Assembly (NCBI RefSeq): GCF_007747445.1
Contig: NZ_CP036425.1
Span: 3,146,175-3,210,174 of the forward strand
Direction of reading: 5' to 3'
DNA length: 64,000 nt
Source of the DNA: Poriferisphaera corsica
GTDB lineage: Bacteria; Planctomycetota; Phycisphaerae; Phycisphaerales; Phycisphaeraceae
Shown: positions 49,659 to 59,007 of the stretch, in pieces
How positions within the stretch are numbered: position 1 is the first letter of the stretch
How the letters are laid out: the number at the start of each line of letters is the position of its first letter
Program-made: the position numbers and the translations under genes
Notes under the pieces: model-generated
Database searches by the model: none
Told to the model about the DNA's origin: nothing
What the model saw: the letters and a program-made list of their open reading frames with translations, nothing else

Positions 49659-51467
49659 TCATTCCCCCAATTCATGCGACTCTCGAAACGCTTCCGCACG
49701 CCCCAACATCGCATTCGTCATGTTTCGGCCAAACACCATAACATCCAATGGCTTTCTATTCGCTGAATAGTTCACTGTCTCATCCTCAAACAACAAATCC
49801 AACGGCAACTTCGTGTACTTATCAATCGTCTTATCATAATTCTTCTTAGTCACAATCAAAATCCCCGTTCCCGGCTTACGCGACCATTCATAAATCGCCG
49901 CCGTATCGGAACCCGTCTCCTTCACCACCTCACCCGCAGGCCTGCGTATATAAAACACCAGCGAAGGTTCCTCATACCCCGACATAATGATCGGCACATC
50001 CTCACCACCCAATATCTCATGAATACCCAACGCAATCTGCTTCGACGGTTTAAAATTCGCTTCAACCTGCGGCATAACCACGTACACCGTCGGCAGCGTG
50101 ATCACCGGGAATATCAACGCCGTCAACAGCGACGCCCGATACAACCGCCCACTCATCACTGCCTTTGCCGTCATCATCATCACCCATACCGTCGCACCGG
50201 CCAACAGCAACGACAGAACATAACTAACACCCACACTTCCACGCTGCAACACCCAAGGCCCGACAATTCCGCCTAGCACCGCCATCCCCAAAAACACCAG
50301 ATAAATCCACTTGCCCATATCCAACCAACCCACCTCATCCTCAGGTGAATCTTTCCTGACACGCGCCTCAATCGCCGCCGCCATCATCAATGCAATTGCT
50401 GGAAATATCGGCGCAATATAATGCGGCAACTTCGTCGCTACCAGCGAAAACATCACAAACGGCCCAACCATCCAACCCCACAACACAGCCCTCGATTTCG
50501 CCTTCCCAATATAACCCCTGATCAATCCCGACAAACCCAAAGGCAAAAACAAAACCCACGGCGAAACCCCCACAATCACCACCGGCACATACGCCGGTAT
50601 CGCCGCTAAATACCCAAATAGTCCCGACCCGCCATGCGATTCAAACGCCGTTGTCGAACGCGCCATCACATGCTTGCCGATCCCTTCGCGATAAAACTCG
50701 CCATCAGTCATCTCGTTCGCCGGAATCCCCCATGCCACAAACATGCCCAAACCCACCAACGACGCAATCACCAGCGCAACCCATGTCCGTTTTTTCAGCT
50801 TAATCACACCACCACGCCCAAAGAACACCGCGCCCAACATCATCAGCGCCGGCACAGCAAACCCAACCGGCCCCTTCAAAAGCCACGCCGCCCCCAATGC
50901 TACCGACAACACCACATAATGCCACCACCTCGCGCAATACATAATCTCGATGACCATCCAAATCGCCAACGTCATCGCCGCAATTAATGACCCATCCGCC
51001 GTCGCCGCCGTAAACGAACCGATCACCAGCGGCACCAACATCGTTGGAAAGATAATCATCCCCCACAAGCCTGTCTTAGCGCTGAATAGACGTCGTCCAA
51101 TGAAAAACGTAAACAGCGAAGTCAACCCGATCCCGATCACCGACGGCAACCGAAACGCCAATTCCGTAAATCCCAACCACTCAATCCCCAAATTCATCAA
51201 CCAATACACCCCCGCAGGCTTATGCAACCTGAAGTCCCCATTAAAATGCGGCACAACATACTGCCCCGTCTCATACATCTCCCACGCCGATCGCGCAAAC
51301 CGTGGCTCATCTCGATCCCACAACGTCGAACTATCCGCAAACAGCGCATAGACCAAACATATCCCTACAAACACCGCCCCCACAACCCACCACGGCACGC
51401 CACCCGCCTCACGGCCAACTATCTCGTCTTGTCGGACATCCTGATCCAAATTCTTGCTCCATATCAT
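49659..51467 (-). CDS. ArnT-like GT-C glycosyltransferase (PMT/GT83 type)
   Basis: The 602-residue inner-membrane protein has about 12 helices. After helix 1 comes LWDRDEPRFARSAWEMYETG, the GT-C catalytic Asp-Glu motif shared by ArnT and protein O-mannosyltransferases, then HFNGDFRLHKPAGVYWL, a close match to the ArnT family. A C-terminal soluble domain of about 130 residues follows. Members transfer a sugar from a polyprenyl phosphate carrier to lipid A, protein or other acceptors on the periplasmic side; donor and acceptor are not evident. The start at 51467 (MIWSKNL) is one of two close ATGs. Confidence 0.87.
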   Translation of the reverse strand: MIWSKNLDQDVRQDEIVGREAGGVPWWVVGAVFVGICLVYALFADSSTLWDRDEPRFARSAWEMYETGQYVVPHFNGDFRLHKPAGVYWLMNLGIEWLGFTELAFRLPSVIGIGLTSLFTFFIGRRLFSAKTGLWGMIIFPTMLVPLVIGSFTAATADGSLIAAMTLAIWMVIEIMYCARWWHYVVLSVALGAAWLLKGPVGFAVPALMMLGAVFFGRGGVIKLKKRTWVALVIASLVGLGMFVAWGIPANEMTDGEFYREGIGKHVMARSTTAFESHGGSGLFGYLAAIPAYVPVVIVGVSPWVLFLPLGLSGLIRGYIGKAKSRAVLWGWMVGPFVMFSLVATKLPHYIAPIFPAIALMMAAAIEARVRKDSPEDEVGWLDMGKWIYLVFLGMAVLGGIVGPWVLQRGSVGVSYVLSLLLAGATVWVMMMTAKAVMSGRLYRASLLTALIFPVITLPTVYVVMPQVEANFKPSKQIALGIHEILGGEDVPIIMSGYEEPSLVFYIRRPAGEVVKETGSDTAAIYEWSRKPGTGILIVTKKNYDKTIDKYTKLPLDLLFEDETVNYSANRKPLDVMVFGRNMTNAMLGRAEAFRESHELGE

Positions 51468-51685
51468 GGCTCTATTCCAAGCCAAATCCTACCGCCCTAT
51501 CCCCCCCCTGTCACGTTGAATCTAACTTCACAAACCCGCCCTTGATTTGCAGCGTACTCTCATTATACATCCCTCCCCAAATCTCCATTCATACAACCCT
51601 CTTCACATTGCCTCGACAAAAACACACATTCCAACCCAAACCCAAGCCCACAGCTTCCAGACGTGGGGATATCTGACTGCAATCT

Positions 51686-51714
51686 TCAAGCCTGCCACCG
51701 CCGGTGGCAGGGTA
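51686..51714 (-). repeat. REP-like hairpin repeat, copy 2
   Basis: On the minus strand CCTGCCACC / GGTGGCAGG form a 9-bp stem with loop GGC, preceded by ATAC and followed by CTTGAAG. The right flank and loop match the other copies, but the stem has changed with compensation. Confidence 0.7.
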
Positions 51715-51733
51715 TCGTAGAACAACCGCGCAA

Positions 51734-51768
51734 AAACAAAAAAGCCCACACATTTCTGCATGGGCTTT
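51734..51768 (-). terminator. Rho-independent terminator after ahcY
   Basis: On the minus strand AAAGCCCA / TGGGCTTT close a 12-base loop, followed by TTTGTTTTTG. It lies 26 bases beyond the ahcY stop. Confidence 0.85.
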
Positions 51769-51793
51769 CTATTTCATTAATCATTTACAGCAT

Positions 51794-53305
51794 TTAGTAT
51801 CGATAATGCTCTGGCTTATATGGCCCGTCAACCGGAATGTTCAGGTAATCAGCCTGTTCCTGCGTCAACTTCGTCAGCTTCACGCCAAGCTTATCCAAGT
51901 GCAAACGTGCAACCTTCTCATCGAGGAGTTTAGGCAACACATAAACCTTGTTTTCATACTTGTCATTATTCACTGCCAACTCAATCTGAGCGATCGACTG
52001 GTTCGTGAATGATGCACTCATCACGAAGGATGGGTGACCCGTCGCACAACCCAAGTTAAGCAACCGGCCTTCAGCCAACACCAACACACTGTGACCATCT
52101 TCAAATGTCCACATATCGTACTGAGGCTTAATGTTTGTCTTGCTGACCTTGCCTTCCTCAAGCCACTTATCCATCTGCGCCATCTCGATTTCGTTATCGA
52201 AGTGACCGATATTGCCGACGATCGCTTTGTCTTTCATTTTCGACATATGATCAGCGGTAATGATGTTGAAGTTACCTGTCGTCGTCACATAGATATCCGC
52301 TTCAGCAAGCGTGTTTTCCAGTGGTACAACTTCATAACCTTCCATTGCAGCCTGCAATGCACAGATCGGATCGATCTCCGTAATAATCACGCGAGCGCCC
52401 TGCCCCTTCAATGACTGAGCACAACCCTTACCCACATCGCCGTAGCCGCAGACCACCGCAATCTTGCCAGACATCATCACGTCCGTCGCACGGTTCAAAC
52501 CGTCGATCAGTGAGTGACGACAACCATAAAGGTTATCAAACTTCGACTTCGTCACTGAGTCATTCACGTTGATCGCTGGGAACAGCAGTTCGCCTGCTTC
52601 TTCCATCTGGTAAAGACGATGAACGCCTGTTGTTGTTTCTTCAGATACACCCTGCATCTGCTCAGCAACCGTGTGCCAACGCTTCGGCGAAACTTCAAGA
52701 ACCTGACCCAACACGCGAAGCACTTCCTTAAACTCTGCATTATCTGTTGTATCAGGTGATGGAACCGCGCCAGCTTTTTCAAACTCAACACCCTTGTGAA
52801 TCAGCAGCGTTGCATCTCCGCCATCATCAACGATCTGAGTCGGGCCGTTATCATTACCAAAATCTAGCGCACGTTCAGTACACTGCCAGTATTCCTGAAG
52901 TGTTTCGTCTTTCCAAGCAAACACAGGCACGCCCTGCGGGTTCGCAATCGTGCCATTCTTACCCGCTACAATCGCCGCAGCCGCTTGATCTTGCGTTGAG
53001 AAAATATTACAAGAGACCCAACGGATATCCGCGCCCAGTTCCTTCAGCGTCTCAATCAAAACAGCCGTCTGAACCGTCATATGCAATGAACCCATGATAC
53101 GCTGACCAGCCAATGGCTTCTGCGCACCAAACTCTTCACGCAAAGACATCAAGCCTGGCATTTCTTGCTCAGCAAGATCCAATTCCTTACGCCCCCAAAT
53201 CGCAAGAGCTTCCAACTCTTCCAGTCCTGCACCTGGCTTGAGCTTATATTCAAATCCGTCAACTGACGTAATCTCAAGGCCCGGGGTTGTTGTCAATGTC
53301 GTCAT
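51794..53305 (-). CDS. ahcY: Adenosylhomocysteinase
   Basis: It splits S-adenosylhomocysteine into adenosine and homocysteine, removing the inhibitory product of methylation reactions, with bound NAD. The 503 residues include [31 protein letters not shown], the NAD-binding [20 protein letters not shown] and [11 protein letters not shown]. The C-terminus ends [12 protein letters not shown], typical of the tetrameric enzyme. An insertion of about 40 residues in the catalytic domain ([20 protein letters not shown]) is the longer bacterial form. GGAGA lies 8 bases upstream. It follows the ArsR-methyltransferase gene on the same strand with a 167-base gap. Confidence 0.97.
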   Translation of the reverse strand: MTTLTTTPGLEITSVDGFEYKLKPGAGLEELEALAIWGRKELDLAEQEMPGLMSLREEFGAQKPLAGQRIMGSLHMTVQTAVLIETLKELGADIRWVSCNIFSTQDQAAAAIVAGKNGTIANPQGVPVFAWKDETLQEYWQCTERALDFGNDNGPTQIVDDGGDATLLIHKGVEFEKAGAVPSPDTTDNAEFKEVLRVLGQVLEVSPKRWHTVAEQMQGVSEETTTGVHRLYQMEEAGELLFPAINVNDSVTKSKFDNLYGCRHSLIDGLNRATDVMMSGKIAVVCGYGDVGKGCAQSLKGQGARVIITEIDPICALQAAMEGYEVVPLENTLAEADIYVTTTGNFNIITADHMSKMKDKAIVGNIGHFDNEIEMAQMDKWLEEGKVSKTNIKPQYDMWTFEDGHSVLVLAEGRLLNLGCATGHPSFVMSASFTNQSIAQIELAVNNDKYENKVYVLPKLLDEKVARLHLDKLGVKLTKLTQEQADYLNIPVDGPYKPEHYRY

Positions 53306-53472
53306 AAGTTGATTCTCCTTAGCTGTTCAACTCGTGTTTTCTTAATCTCATTACGATCAAACCGTAACAACCTGTTCGTGATTACGTGTCTTCTCGCAGC
53401 GTATTCTTGATGATCCAGAATCAATCGCTTGATTCATAACTCTAGCCACATCCGTGACCAATTTATTCCTTA

Positions 53473-54426
53473 TCAACCAACTTCTCCCGTCGCCAGCATC
53501 AGTGCCGGCCCCTGCGCTCCCGGCTCAGGCGATAACGCCACCGCACACTCACGCACAAACCCCGCACGCATCAACCCCTCCTTCATCTCCTCCAACCCAA
53601 ACCCCGCATGATGTTGATCCAACTGCCGCCGAAAATCATCGCGATCATGTTGTAACAAATCCAGCACCACCAATTTCCCACCCGGCTTCAATACCCGCGC
53701 CGCTTCAACCAGCGCCGCCTTAATGTTCGGCAGGTACGTCAACACCAACACCAACAACGCCGCATCCACCGCATTGTCCGGCAACGGCAGATTATCCAAA
53801 TCCCCCTCCAAAAGCGTCACATTATCAAACGCCTTCGTCTGCTGTTTCGCAGCCGTGATCATCGCTGGCGAATTATCAATCCCGTAAACGTGATGCACAC
53901 TGCCTGCGAGTCGAGCAGTAATATCACCGATCCCGCAACCCAGATCCGCAATGTCATAAGACGATGGCAGCAAAGCCTGAATGGCTTCTTGAGTAAAACT
54001 TGAACCATACAGCTTGTGTCGTGTTTCGCCCCACTCCGCAGCTGCGCCCTCGAAGAACGATTGCACCCCTGCCCTGCGCTGCCTAAGTCGTTCTGTGAGG
54101 CGGATTTGATCCTGCTGCAACGTTGGCCAACCGTCTGTTTGTTCCTGCGCTAACTTCCAGAGCTGCTGAGCTGAGTCTGTAAGTTCTGCGGGGATCATGC
54201 GATACAGGTTTGTCGTGCCGGATCGCCGCGAGACGGTCCAGTGATCTTCGGTGAGGATTTTGAGGTGGCGTGAGACGGTGGACTGAGGCATCTGGAGGAT
54301 ATCGCAGAGTTCCGCGACACCTAACTCTTGTCGTTCTAAGAGTCTAAGGAGGCGTAGACGGGTTTCGTCAGACAGCGTTGCCATCTGCCGCATGAGTGTT
54401 TCGGGATTTTGAGGTGTGGTGGCCAT
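53473..54426 (-). CDS. ArsR-type regulator fused to SAM-dependent methyltransferase (SahR-like context)
   Basis: The 317-residue protein has an N-terminal winged-helix ArsR domain (about 10-80: LSDETRLRLLRLL, ELCDILQMPQSTVSRHLKIL) and a class I methyltransferase domain (about 140-270) with SAM motif DLGCGIGD (161-168) and VYGID. The ArsR part lacks obvious metal-binding cysteines, having only Cys41. It lies directly upstream of ahcY; ArsR-family regulators called SahR are known to control the SAM cycle by sensing S-adenosylhomocysteine. The fused methyltransferase fold could be the ligand-sensing module. Base composition changes from G-rich to C-rich on the + strand near the domain junction. 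Confidence 0.87.
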   Translation of the reverse strand: MATTPQNPETLMRQMATLSDETRLRLLRLLERQELGVAELCDILQMPQSTVSRHLKILTEDHWTVSRRSGTTNLYRMIPAELTDSAQQLWKLAQEQTDGWPTLQQDQIRLTERLRQRRAGVQSFFEGAAAEWGETRHKLYGSSFTQEAIQALLPSSYDIADLGCGIGDITARLAGSVHHVYGIDNSPAMITAAKQQTKAFDNVTLLEGDLDNLPLPDNAVDAALLVLVLTYLPNIKAALVEAARVLKPGGKLVVLDLLQHDRDDFRRQLDQHHAGFGLEEMKEGLMRAGFVRECAVALSPEPGAQGPALMLATGEVG

Positions 54427-54838
54427 AAGCTGCTATCCATCCATTCATCCGGATTAAATGATATATACTATCGGCACACCGTCAAGCATTCCTTCGATCC
54501 TCTTCACAAAATTTTCGCTAAGCCATGCTTGTATTGATAGTTACAAATTTCGTATGGTTTGGATTCGTTTTCGATATGATGAGAAGTCAAGTTGCGAGGC
54601 AAAGATTAAATCGTTTGTATGATGCTGTACGTCTTTACCCTGAGACTTAATGATCCTTTTGGGTGTATTGACGAGGTGCAAAATGGGTCCTGTCAATAAA
54701 GTCTATATGGTTTGAGGATAAGAAGTTAGGGAAATCCTTGAAGTGTTTTTGATTTCGATTATGCTGGTCTTGTGGCGGGCATACGGTGTGTTGGAATCGA
54801 GGCAGGTTGGACGAATCAAATTCGAGGTGATGGAGCCG
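54427..54838. other. Divergent intergenic region
   Basis: An imperfect palindrome around ATCCGGAT (54447-54454, extended TTCATCCGGATTAA) lies 20 bases before the ArsR-fusion start and is a candidate operator. The rest shows no gene; the lipoprotein frame is open upstream to 54743, but that part is not signal-like. Confidence 0.35.
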
Positions 54839-55675
54839 ATGACGAGCAGGTTGTTGAATCATAAGTTACTGTTTTTGCTTATGTTGTGTTGCGCATTTCT
54901 CAGCACTGGCTGTCAAATGGAGTACCGTGTGGTGCGTGACGGCTGGGAGGAATGGCGAAAGAGTGTGGGTGCTGAGTCGGTGGCGCAAATCGCGGGGCAA
55001 TCAGACTTTGGAGCGATGGTGGATGAGGATGCCCAATGGGGCATCATGCTCGAAGCATTCAACGGCCCAGATCGAGCCCAGCGGGCGCAAGAGCTGATCT
55101 TGAAATTACGTAAACAATTTGACCTCAAGAACTTCTGGCTCAAGCGAGCTTATGGATCACTCATGGTTCTGCATGGCTCCTTCGAAGACCGCAGCACGGA
55201 TGAAGCGAAGGACACGCTGGTGATGATCCGTAAATTGAAAGTCGGCAGGCTTCAGCCGTATCGGATGGCCATGATGCAAAGTCTTGCTGGTGCGTCACTT
55301 GTATCAGACAACCCGCTGGATGCGAAGTCATATGTTGGTTTCTACACACTGCGTGTGGGCCATTACAACGATGATATGGATGGCGATCGACGCGAGATGG
55401 CGGAGGAGGCAGCTCGCGTGCTGAGAACAGATGGGCATAATGCATTTTTCTATCACGGGCCTGTCAATTCGTTGGTCACGGTGGGCTTGTTTACGGATGA
55501 CGATCTTGTCCCGGTAGAGCAGGCAAGTGGTTTTATGGTCGAGGGTTACGGGCCACGGATCCGGGAAATTCAGCAGGAATTCCCGATCCATATGACCAAC
55601 GGACGCGAGACGATCGTGAAAGAAGCAGGACAAACTAAAGGCAAGATGCCCTGTTCGTTGGTGAGGATTTTTTAG
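54839..55675 (+). CDS. Predicted lipoprotein of unknown function
   Basis: The 278-residue protein begins with a lipoprotein signal (LLFLLMLCCAFLSTGC, lipidated Cys25) and has Gln at position +2. The mature part is helical with several Lys/Arg/Asp-rich stretches (FNGPDRAQRAQELILKLRKQ) and a C-terminal alpha/beta region. I recognise no family. Gln at +2 would favour transfer to the outer membrane under the E. coli Lol rule, if it applies. The ATG at 54839 with GGAG just upstream is preferred because the signal peptide starts there. Confidence 0.65.
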   Translation: MTSRLLNHKLLFLLMLCCAFLSTGCQMEYRVVRDGWEEWRKSVGAESVAQIAGQSDFGAMVDEDAQWGIMLEAFNGPDRAQRAQELILKLRKQFDLKNFWLKRAYGSLMVLHGSFEDRSTDEAKDTLVMIRKLKVGRLQPYRMAMMQSLAGASLVSDNPLDAKSYVGFYTLRVGHYNDDMDGDRREMAEEAARVLRTDGHNAFFYHGPVNSLVTVGLFTDDDLVPVEQASGFMVEGYGPRIREIQQEFPIHMTNGRETIVKEAGQTKGKMPCSLVRIF

Positions 55676-55787
55676 ATCTGCGGTAGCACAATGTGGTGGT
55701 CTGGTACATGTTCATAAACTGAGCAGAATGCGCGCAAAAAACGGAGCATGGTCGCAAGTGAGAATCATTGCCTGCGGCGTGGCGGTT

Positions 55788-56025
55788 TTGTGCGCCAATT
55801 GCGGCGCGCACAAAATGTTCAGCACTTGAACATGAGATCAGACAAGTCCATGTTGGGCTGCAAGTTACGCCAAATTCCGGGAGGATTCTCAGATTTGAGA
55901 AAGTGGCTCAAAATCGTAAGTCTTGCCCAAAAAATGATCCGTTTTGGTCAGAAATGGTTAGAAAATACTGCGTTTCGACGAGTAGAAATTCTTTGGCTGT
56001 TCAAAGTTTGAACATTTTGTGTGCC
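55788..56025 (+). repeat. Dispersed non-coding element, copy B, bounded by GTGCGC palindromes
   Basis: The left end is TTTTGTGCGCC followed by CGCGCACAAAATGTTC, and the right end is GTTTGAACATTTTGTGTGC. It is oriented opposite to copy A at 8.9 kb and shares several blocks of 15-20 bases with it at roughly three-quarters identity by eye. It resembles no known RNA family I can name. Confidence 0.6.
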
Positions 56026-56163
56026 CCCCCGTTTTGCTTATTGTTTTATCCGCTTGTTGGATGTATTGCATGTAACTTTTTTGAAGCTGCCCCGACTCCT
56101 GAAGTGGGTCATCGAGTTGTTTGGGGCGATGCTTGAGTTGCAGAAACAACGATGATTGGGATG

Positions 56164-56193
56164 ACACCCCCGCACCGGCGGTACGGGGCTTGA
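56164..56193 (+). repeat. REP-like hairpin repeat, copy 3
   Basis: The stem CCCCGCACC / GGTACGGGG (one C-A mismatch) with loop GGC is flanked by ACAC and CTTGA. It lies 140 bases after copy B of the dispersed element. Confidence 0.75.
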
Positions 56194-56486
56194 GGGGAGG
56201 CTGTTGTGCTAGAACGTATCGTTGGTTGAATGCATGGAATGGGATGAGAAGGCATGAGAAAACCGGCTAGCTGTCAGCCCGCGGCTAGAGCACTTTTCGT
56301 GGTTACTGGCTACAAATTAAAAATAAGTCGAATTAAGTATTTGTACATTCACAGGTCTGCATGGTGTTTATTGGCGCGCCGCGAAGTGTCGCGGCGGCTA
56401 ATATTTATTGTTTGTTGTATCTTAAGTTTCTCTATTGACATCGTGGGTGGTGTAGGTGCAGGGGAAGGGGGGGGGGGGAGGGATAA

Positions 56487-57950
56487 TTATTTTTGTTCTA
56501 TTTGTCGATTAGATTTTTGCGTAACAGCGTAGATAGTTAAGACACTAATTGCGAGATAGACGGGGAGGTATTCGAGCAGGAGGTAAGGGGTCGGGACGAT
56601 GTAGCCTTGCGGGTTGGCGTGAGCGGTATAGGCAAGTGTGATCGTGAGGGTGAAAAGCCAAGCGGCTAGGTTGAAGTGGAAGGGGATAAGTGCGAGAAGC
56701 CAAAGCACATACCACGGATGGACAGTAGTGGAGAGAAGGAGTGCTGCGAAAATGTACCAGAGTGCGATGGCGAAAATGTTTAGGTTACGTTTGAGGGCCA
56801 CAACGAGAACTGCTAGCAGAATGGCGGCGATGAGCAGGTTAGTGAGGGTGTTGCTGTTGTTTGTGATTAGCGCGAGGTAAGGATGGAGCGATGCGTTGGC
56901 GGCCCATTTGGTGGTGAAGGTTTTGGAAGTTTGGATGAGGCCGGTGATTGAGCCGGGGAGGAAGAGGAAGGGGAGAAAGAGGATGAGGAGGAATTTGGTG
57001 GTGGAGAAGAGGAGGAGGAAAATGCGTTTAGGCTGCTTACGAAGTTTAAAGAGGATGGGGAGAAAGAGTGGGAGGGCGATGGGTTTAACGGCGAGAGATA
57101 ATGCGAAAAGTTTGCCTGTGAAGTAGAGGCGGGTGAGGGGGCGTTTGATGTGTGGGGATTGCAGTGACGCGAAGAGGATGAGTGCGGCAAGAAGAGGGAG
57201 AATGCCGAGAACGTCTTGGTGGCCTGAGCCTGCGATCTCTGAGATGGGGAGGGGGTGCCATGCGTAGAGTGCGGCGAGCCAGAGGGAGGAGCCGCGTTTG
57301 GCGAGATATCTGAGCATGAGGATGATGATGGCGATATCGAAGAGGACGAAGGCGAGTCTGAAGGTGTCGTCGCCGAGGGATGACCATGTTTGCGGTTTGA
57401 GTAGGGAGATAAGAGCGAAGATGTACTGGCTAACCGGGAGATAAATCGTGTTGAGGTGAGGATGGTTGATGCGGTTTTTAACTTCGGGGGGTGAGGGGGA
57501 TTGTTCGGGTGTGATGTCAGCAGGGGCTGTTTGGTAGGGGTTTTGGCCGGAGGCGAGGGTTGCGCCGTCGTGGATATATCGCCAAATGTCGTCGGATAGC
57601 GTGGGTTGGGTCGCGATGGTGGTGGTGAGGCGGGCGAGGATGGCGACGGTGAGGATAAGCCAAAAGGTTGCGCGTGTCGTGAAGGGACTATGCCTAACCG
57701 TGAGATAGACGGAAAGTGAGAGGGCGAGAAAGAGTGATGCGTAGGTGATCCAGTATGGGATGAGTTGGGAGGTGGGTACGCCGGTGGGAAGTGGGTGGGG
57801 CCATGTGGCGGAGAGGTGAACAAGCGCGGCGACAAAGGCGGCGATGGCGAGGATGGTGAGAGCGATCATTGCGAAAGTGACATGCGTTGTCAGGCGAAGT
57901 TTATTCAAGATGGTGTCCCGTTTTCTCGTTCGGCTTATTGTAAAAGACAT
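56487..57950 (-). CDS. GT-C family mannosyltransferase-like membrane protein
   Basis: The 487-residue polytopic protein has about 11-13 helices. After helices 2-3 comes TLSDDIWRYIHDGATLASGQNPYQ, the Asp-containing GT-C motif of polyprenol-phosphate-mannose-dependent transferases (GT87/MptB-like). A second conserved loop, YAWHPLPISEIAGSGHQDVLG, follows. It probably moves a sugar from a lipid carrier to a cell-envelope acceptor. The sense strand is C-rich, so the protein is rich in Leu, Thr, Pro and Ile, the opposite of the G-rich AspT-like gene. Acceptor and pathway are unknown. Confidence 0.75.
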   Translation of the reverse strand: MSFTISRTRKRDTILNKLRLTTHVTFAMIALTILAIAAFVAALVHLSATWPHPLPTGVPTSQLIPYWITYASLFLALSLSVYLTVRHSPFTTRATFWLILTVAILARLTTTIATQPTLSDDIWRYIHDGATLASGQNPYQTAPADITPEQSPSPPEVKNRINHPHLNTIYLPVSQYIFALISLLKPQTWSSLGDDTFRLAFVLFDIAIIILMLRYLAKRGSSLWLAALYAWHPLPISEIAGSGHQDVLGILPLLAALILFASLQSPHIKRPLTRLYFTGKLFALSLAVKPIALPLFLPILFKLRKQPKRIFLLLFSTTKFLLILFLPFLFLPGSITGLIQTSKTFTTKWAANASLHPYLALITNNSNTLTNLLIAAILLAVLVVALKRNLNIFAIALWYIFAALLLSTTVHPWYVLWLLALIPFHFNLAAWLFTLTITLAYTAHANPQGYIVPTPYLLLEYLPVYLAISVLTIYAVTQKSNRQIEQK

Positions 57951-58048
57951 CTTGAATGGAGGGAATAGGGAGGGAACTTAAAGGGGTGGAATATGGAGGT
58001 TGCGATGAATTGAGATAATTGCAGGCGAATGGCTATTGATTGTTACAG

Positions 58049-58078
58049 ACACCCCACGACCGGCGGTCGTGGGCTTGA
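58049..58078 (+). repeat. REP-like hairpin repeat, copy 4
   Basis: The perfect 9-bp stem CCCACGACC / GGTCGTGGG with loop GGC is flanked by ACAC and CTTGAA. It sits between the minus-strand GT-C and lipB genes, 35 bases after the lipB stop. Confidence 0.75.
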
Positions 58079-58113
58079 AAAGGAATATGCAGGGATGGTT
58101 TTGTAATGAATTG

Positions 58114-58962
58114 TTAGAACTCGAATTGATTGTCGTGAGATTTTTGAAGAAGCGTGATGAGGTTATGGGTGAGGATTTGTTTCACTTCGGGCATGGTGGG
58201 CGTGTTATTGGGGAGAAGTTTGGCGAGGGAGGTAACGCCGCGATCGGTGAGGCCACAAGGGATGATGGTTTGGAAGTGGGAAAGATCGGTGGTGACGTTG
58301 AGGGCGAGGCCATGCATGGTGGTGTTTTTGCGGATACGAACGCCCATGGCGCAGACTTTTTCAGATCCCCCTCCCCCCCCAGAAATCCCGGAAGCCCCGG
58401 AAGTTGGGTCTAAGGTGTTGATCGCGTTATTTGATTGATTGCGCGTCGGGTCAAGGGTGGAACTGGAAGATGAGTTTGACGTACAAGGGGGGGATGAAGG
58501 CTGAGGGGGGATCCAGACACCGGTGTTGCCGGGTTCGCGTTGGGCGGTGAGGTGGTAGTGTGCGAGGGTGTCGATGACGGTTTGTTCGAGCAGTCGCATG
58601 TATTTAGAAAGGTTGAGGTTGAATTCGCTGAGGCGGATGATGGGGTAGACGACGAGTTGGCCGGGGCCGTGATAGGTGATGTCGCCGCCACGATCGGTTT
58701 CAGCGGTTTCGATGCCGAGGGATGCGAGATGGTCGGGGGAGGCGACAAGGTTAGCTTGTGCGGATTGCTTGGGAGTGATGGTGATGACGGGATTGTGTTC
58801 AACGAGGAAGATGGTGTTGGGAGCAGTGTTCTGTGAAACAGCGAGGTTGGTTTGACGTTGAAGGTCGAAGGCGGGCGCGTAGGACAGGCGATTGAGGTCG
58901 GTGACGGTAATGGGGAGGGAGCCGACGTGGTATTCTGAGGATGAGTTACGTTGATGATCCAT
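58114..58962 (-). CDS. lipB: Octanoyl-ACP:protein octanoyltransferase with a low-complexity insertion
   Basis: It transfers octanoate from acyl carrier protein to lipoyl domains of 2-oxoacid dehydrogenases, the first step of lipoate synthesis. The 282 residues carry RGGDITYHGPGQLVVYPI (91-108), the catalytic Lys202 in KVCAMGVRI and Cys236 in IIPCGLTDRGVTSL. Between GVWI and KVCAMG, where the family has only a few residues, lie about 50 extra residues rich in Ser, Asn and Pro ending in five Gly. The gene contains a run of eight G there. The core looks intact, so the insertion is probably a surface loop. The start is the first ATG; no lipA is adjacent. Confidence 0.92.
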   Translation of the reverse strand: MDHQRNSSSEYHVGSLPITVTDLNRLSYAPAFDLQRQTNLAVSQNTAPNTIFLVEHNPVITITPKQSAQANLVASPDHLASLGIETAETDRGGDITYHGPGQLVVYPIIRLSEFNLNLSKYMRLLEQTVIDTLAHYHLTAQREPGNTGVWIPPQPSSPPCTSNSSSSSTLDPTRNQSNNAINTLDPTSGASGISGGGGGSEKVCAMGVRIRKNTTMHGLALNVTTDLSHFQTIIPCGLTDRGVTSLAKLLPNNTPTMPEVKQILTHNLITLLQKSHDNQFEF

Positions 58963-59007
58963 GTTGGGTATGATATCGGCGGAACGGACTTAATGTGAGG
59001 AATACCA

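Larger units (their letters stand above)
55676..56486. other. Long gene-free region with repeats
   Basis: It contains the second copy of the GTGCGC-bounded element, a REP-like hairpin and a run of ten G (56467-56476). An 87-codon plus-strand frame overlaps the repeat and is rejected as coding. The rest between 56200 and 56460 shows nothing. Confidence 0.6.

Noticed and set aside
53306-53472. Possible SAH or SAM riboswitch before ahcY
   Set aside because: None of the conserved core sequences of these riboswitches is visible in this 167-base gap.
55748-56011. 87-codon plus-strand frame
   Set aside because: It lies inside the dispersed non-coding element, and the other copy does not keep the frame open.
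56467-56476. Run of ten G as a phase-variation tract
   Set aside because: It lies just beyond the stop codon of the GT-C gene and not within a coding region or recognisable promoter.
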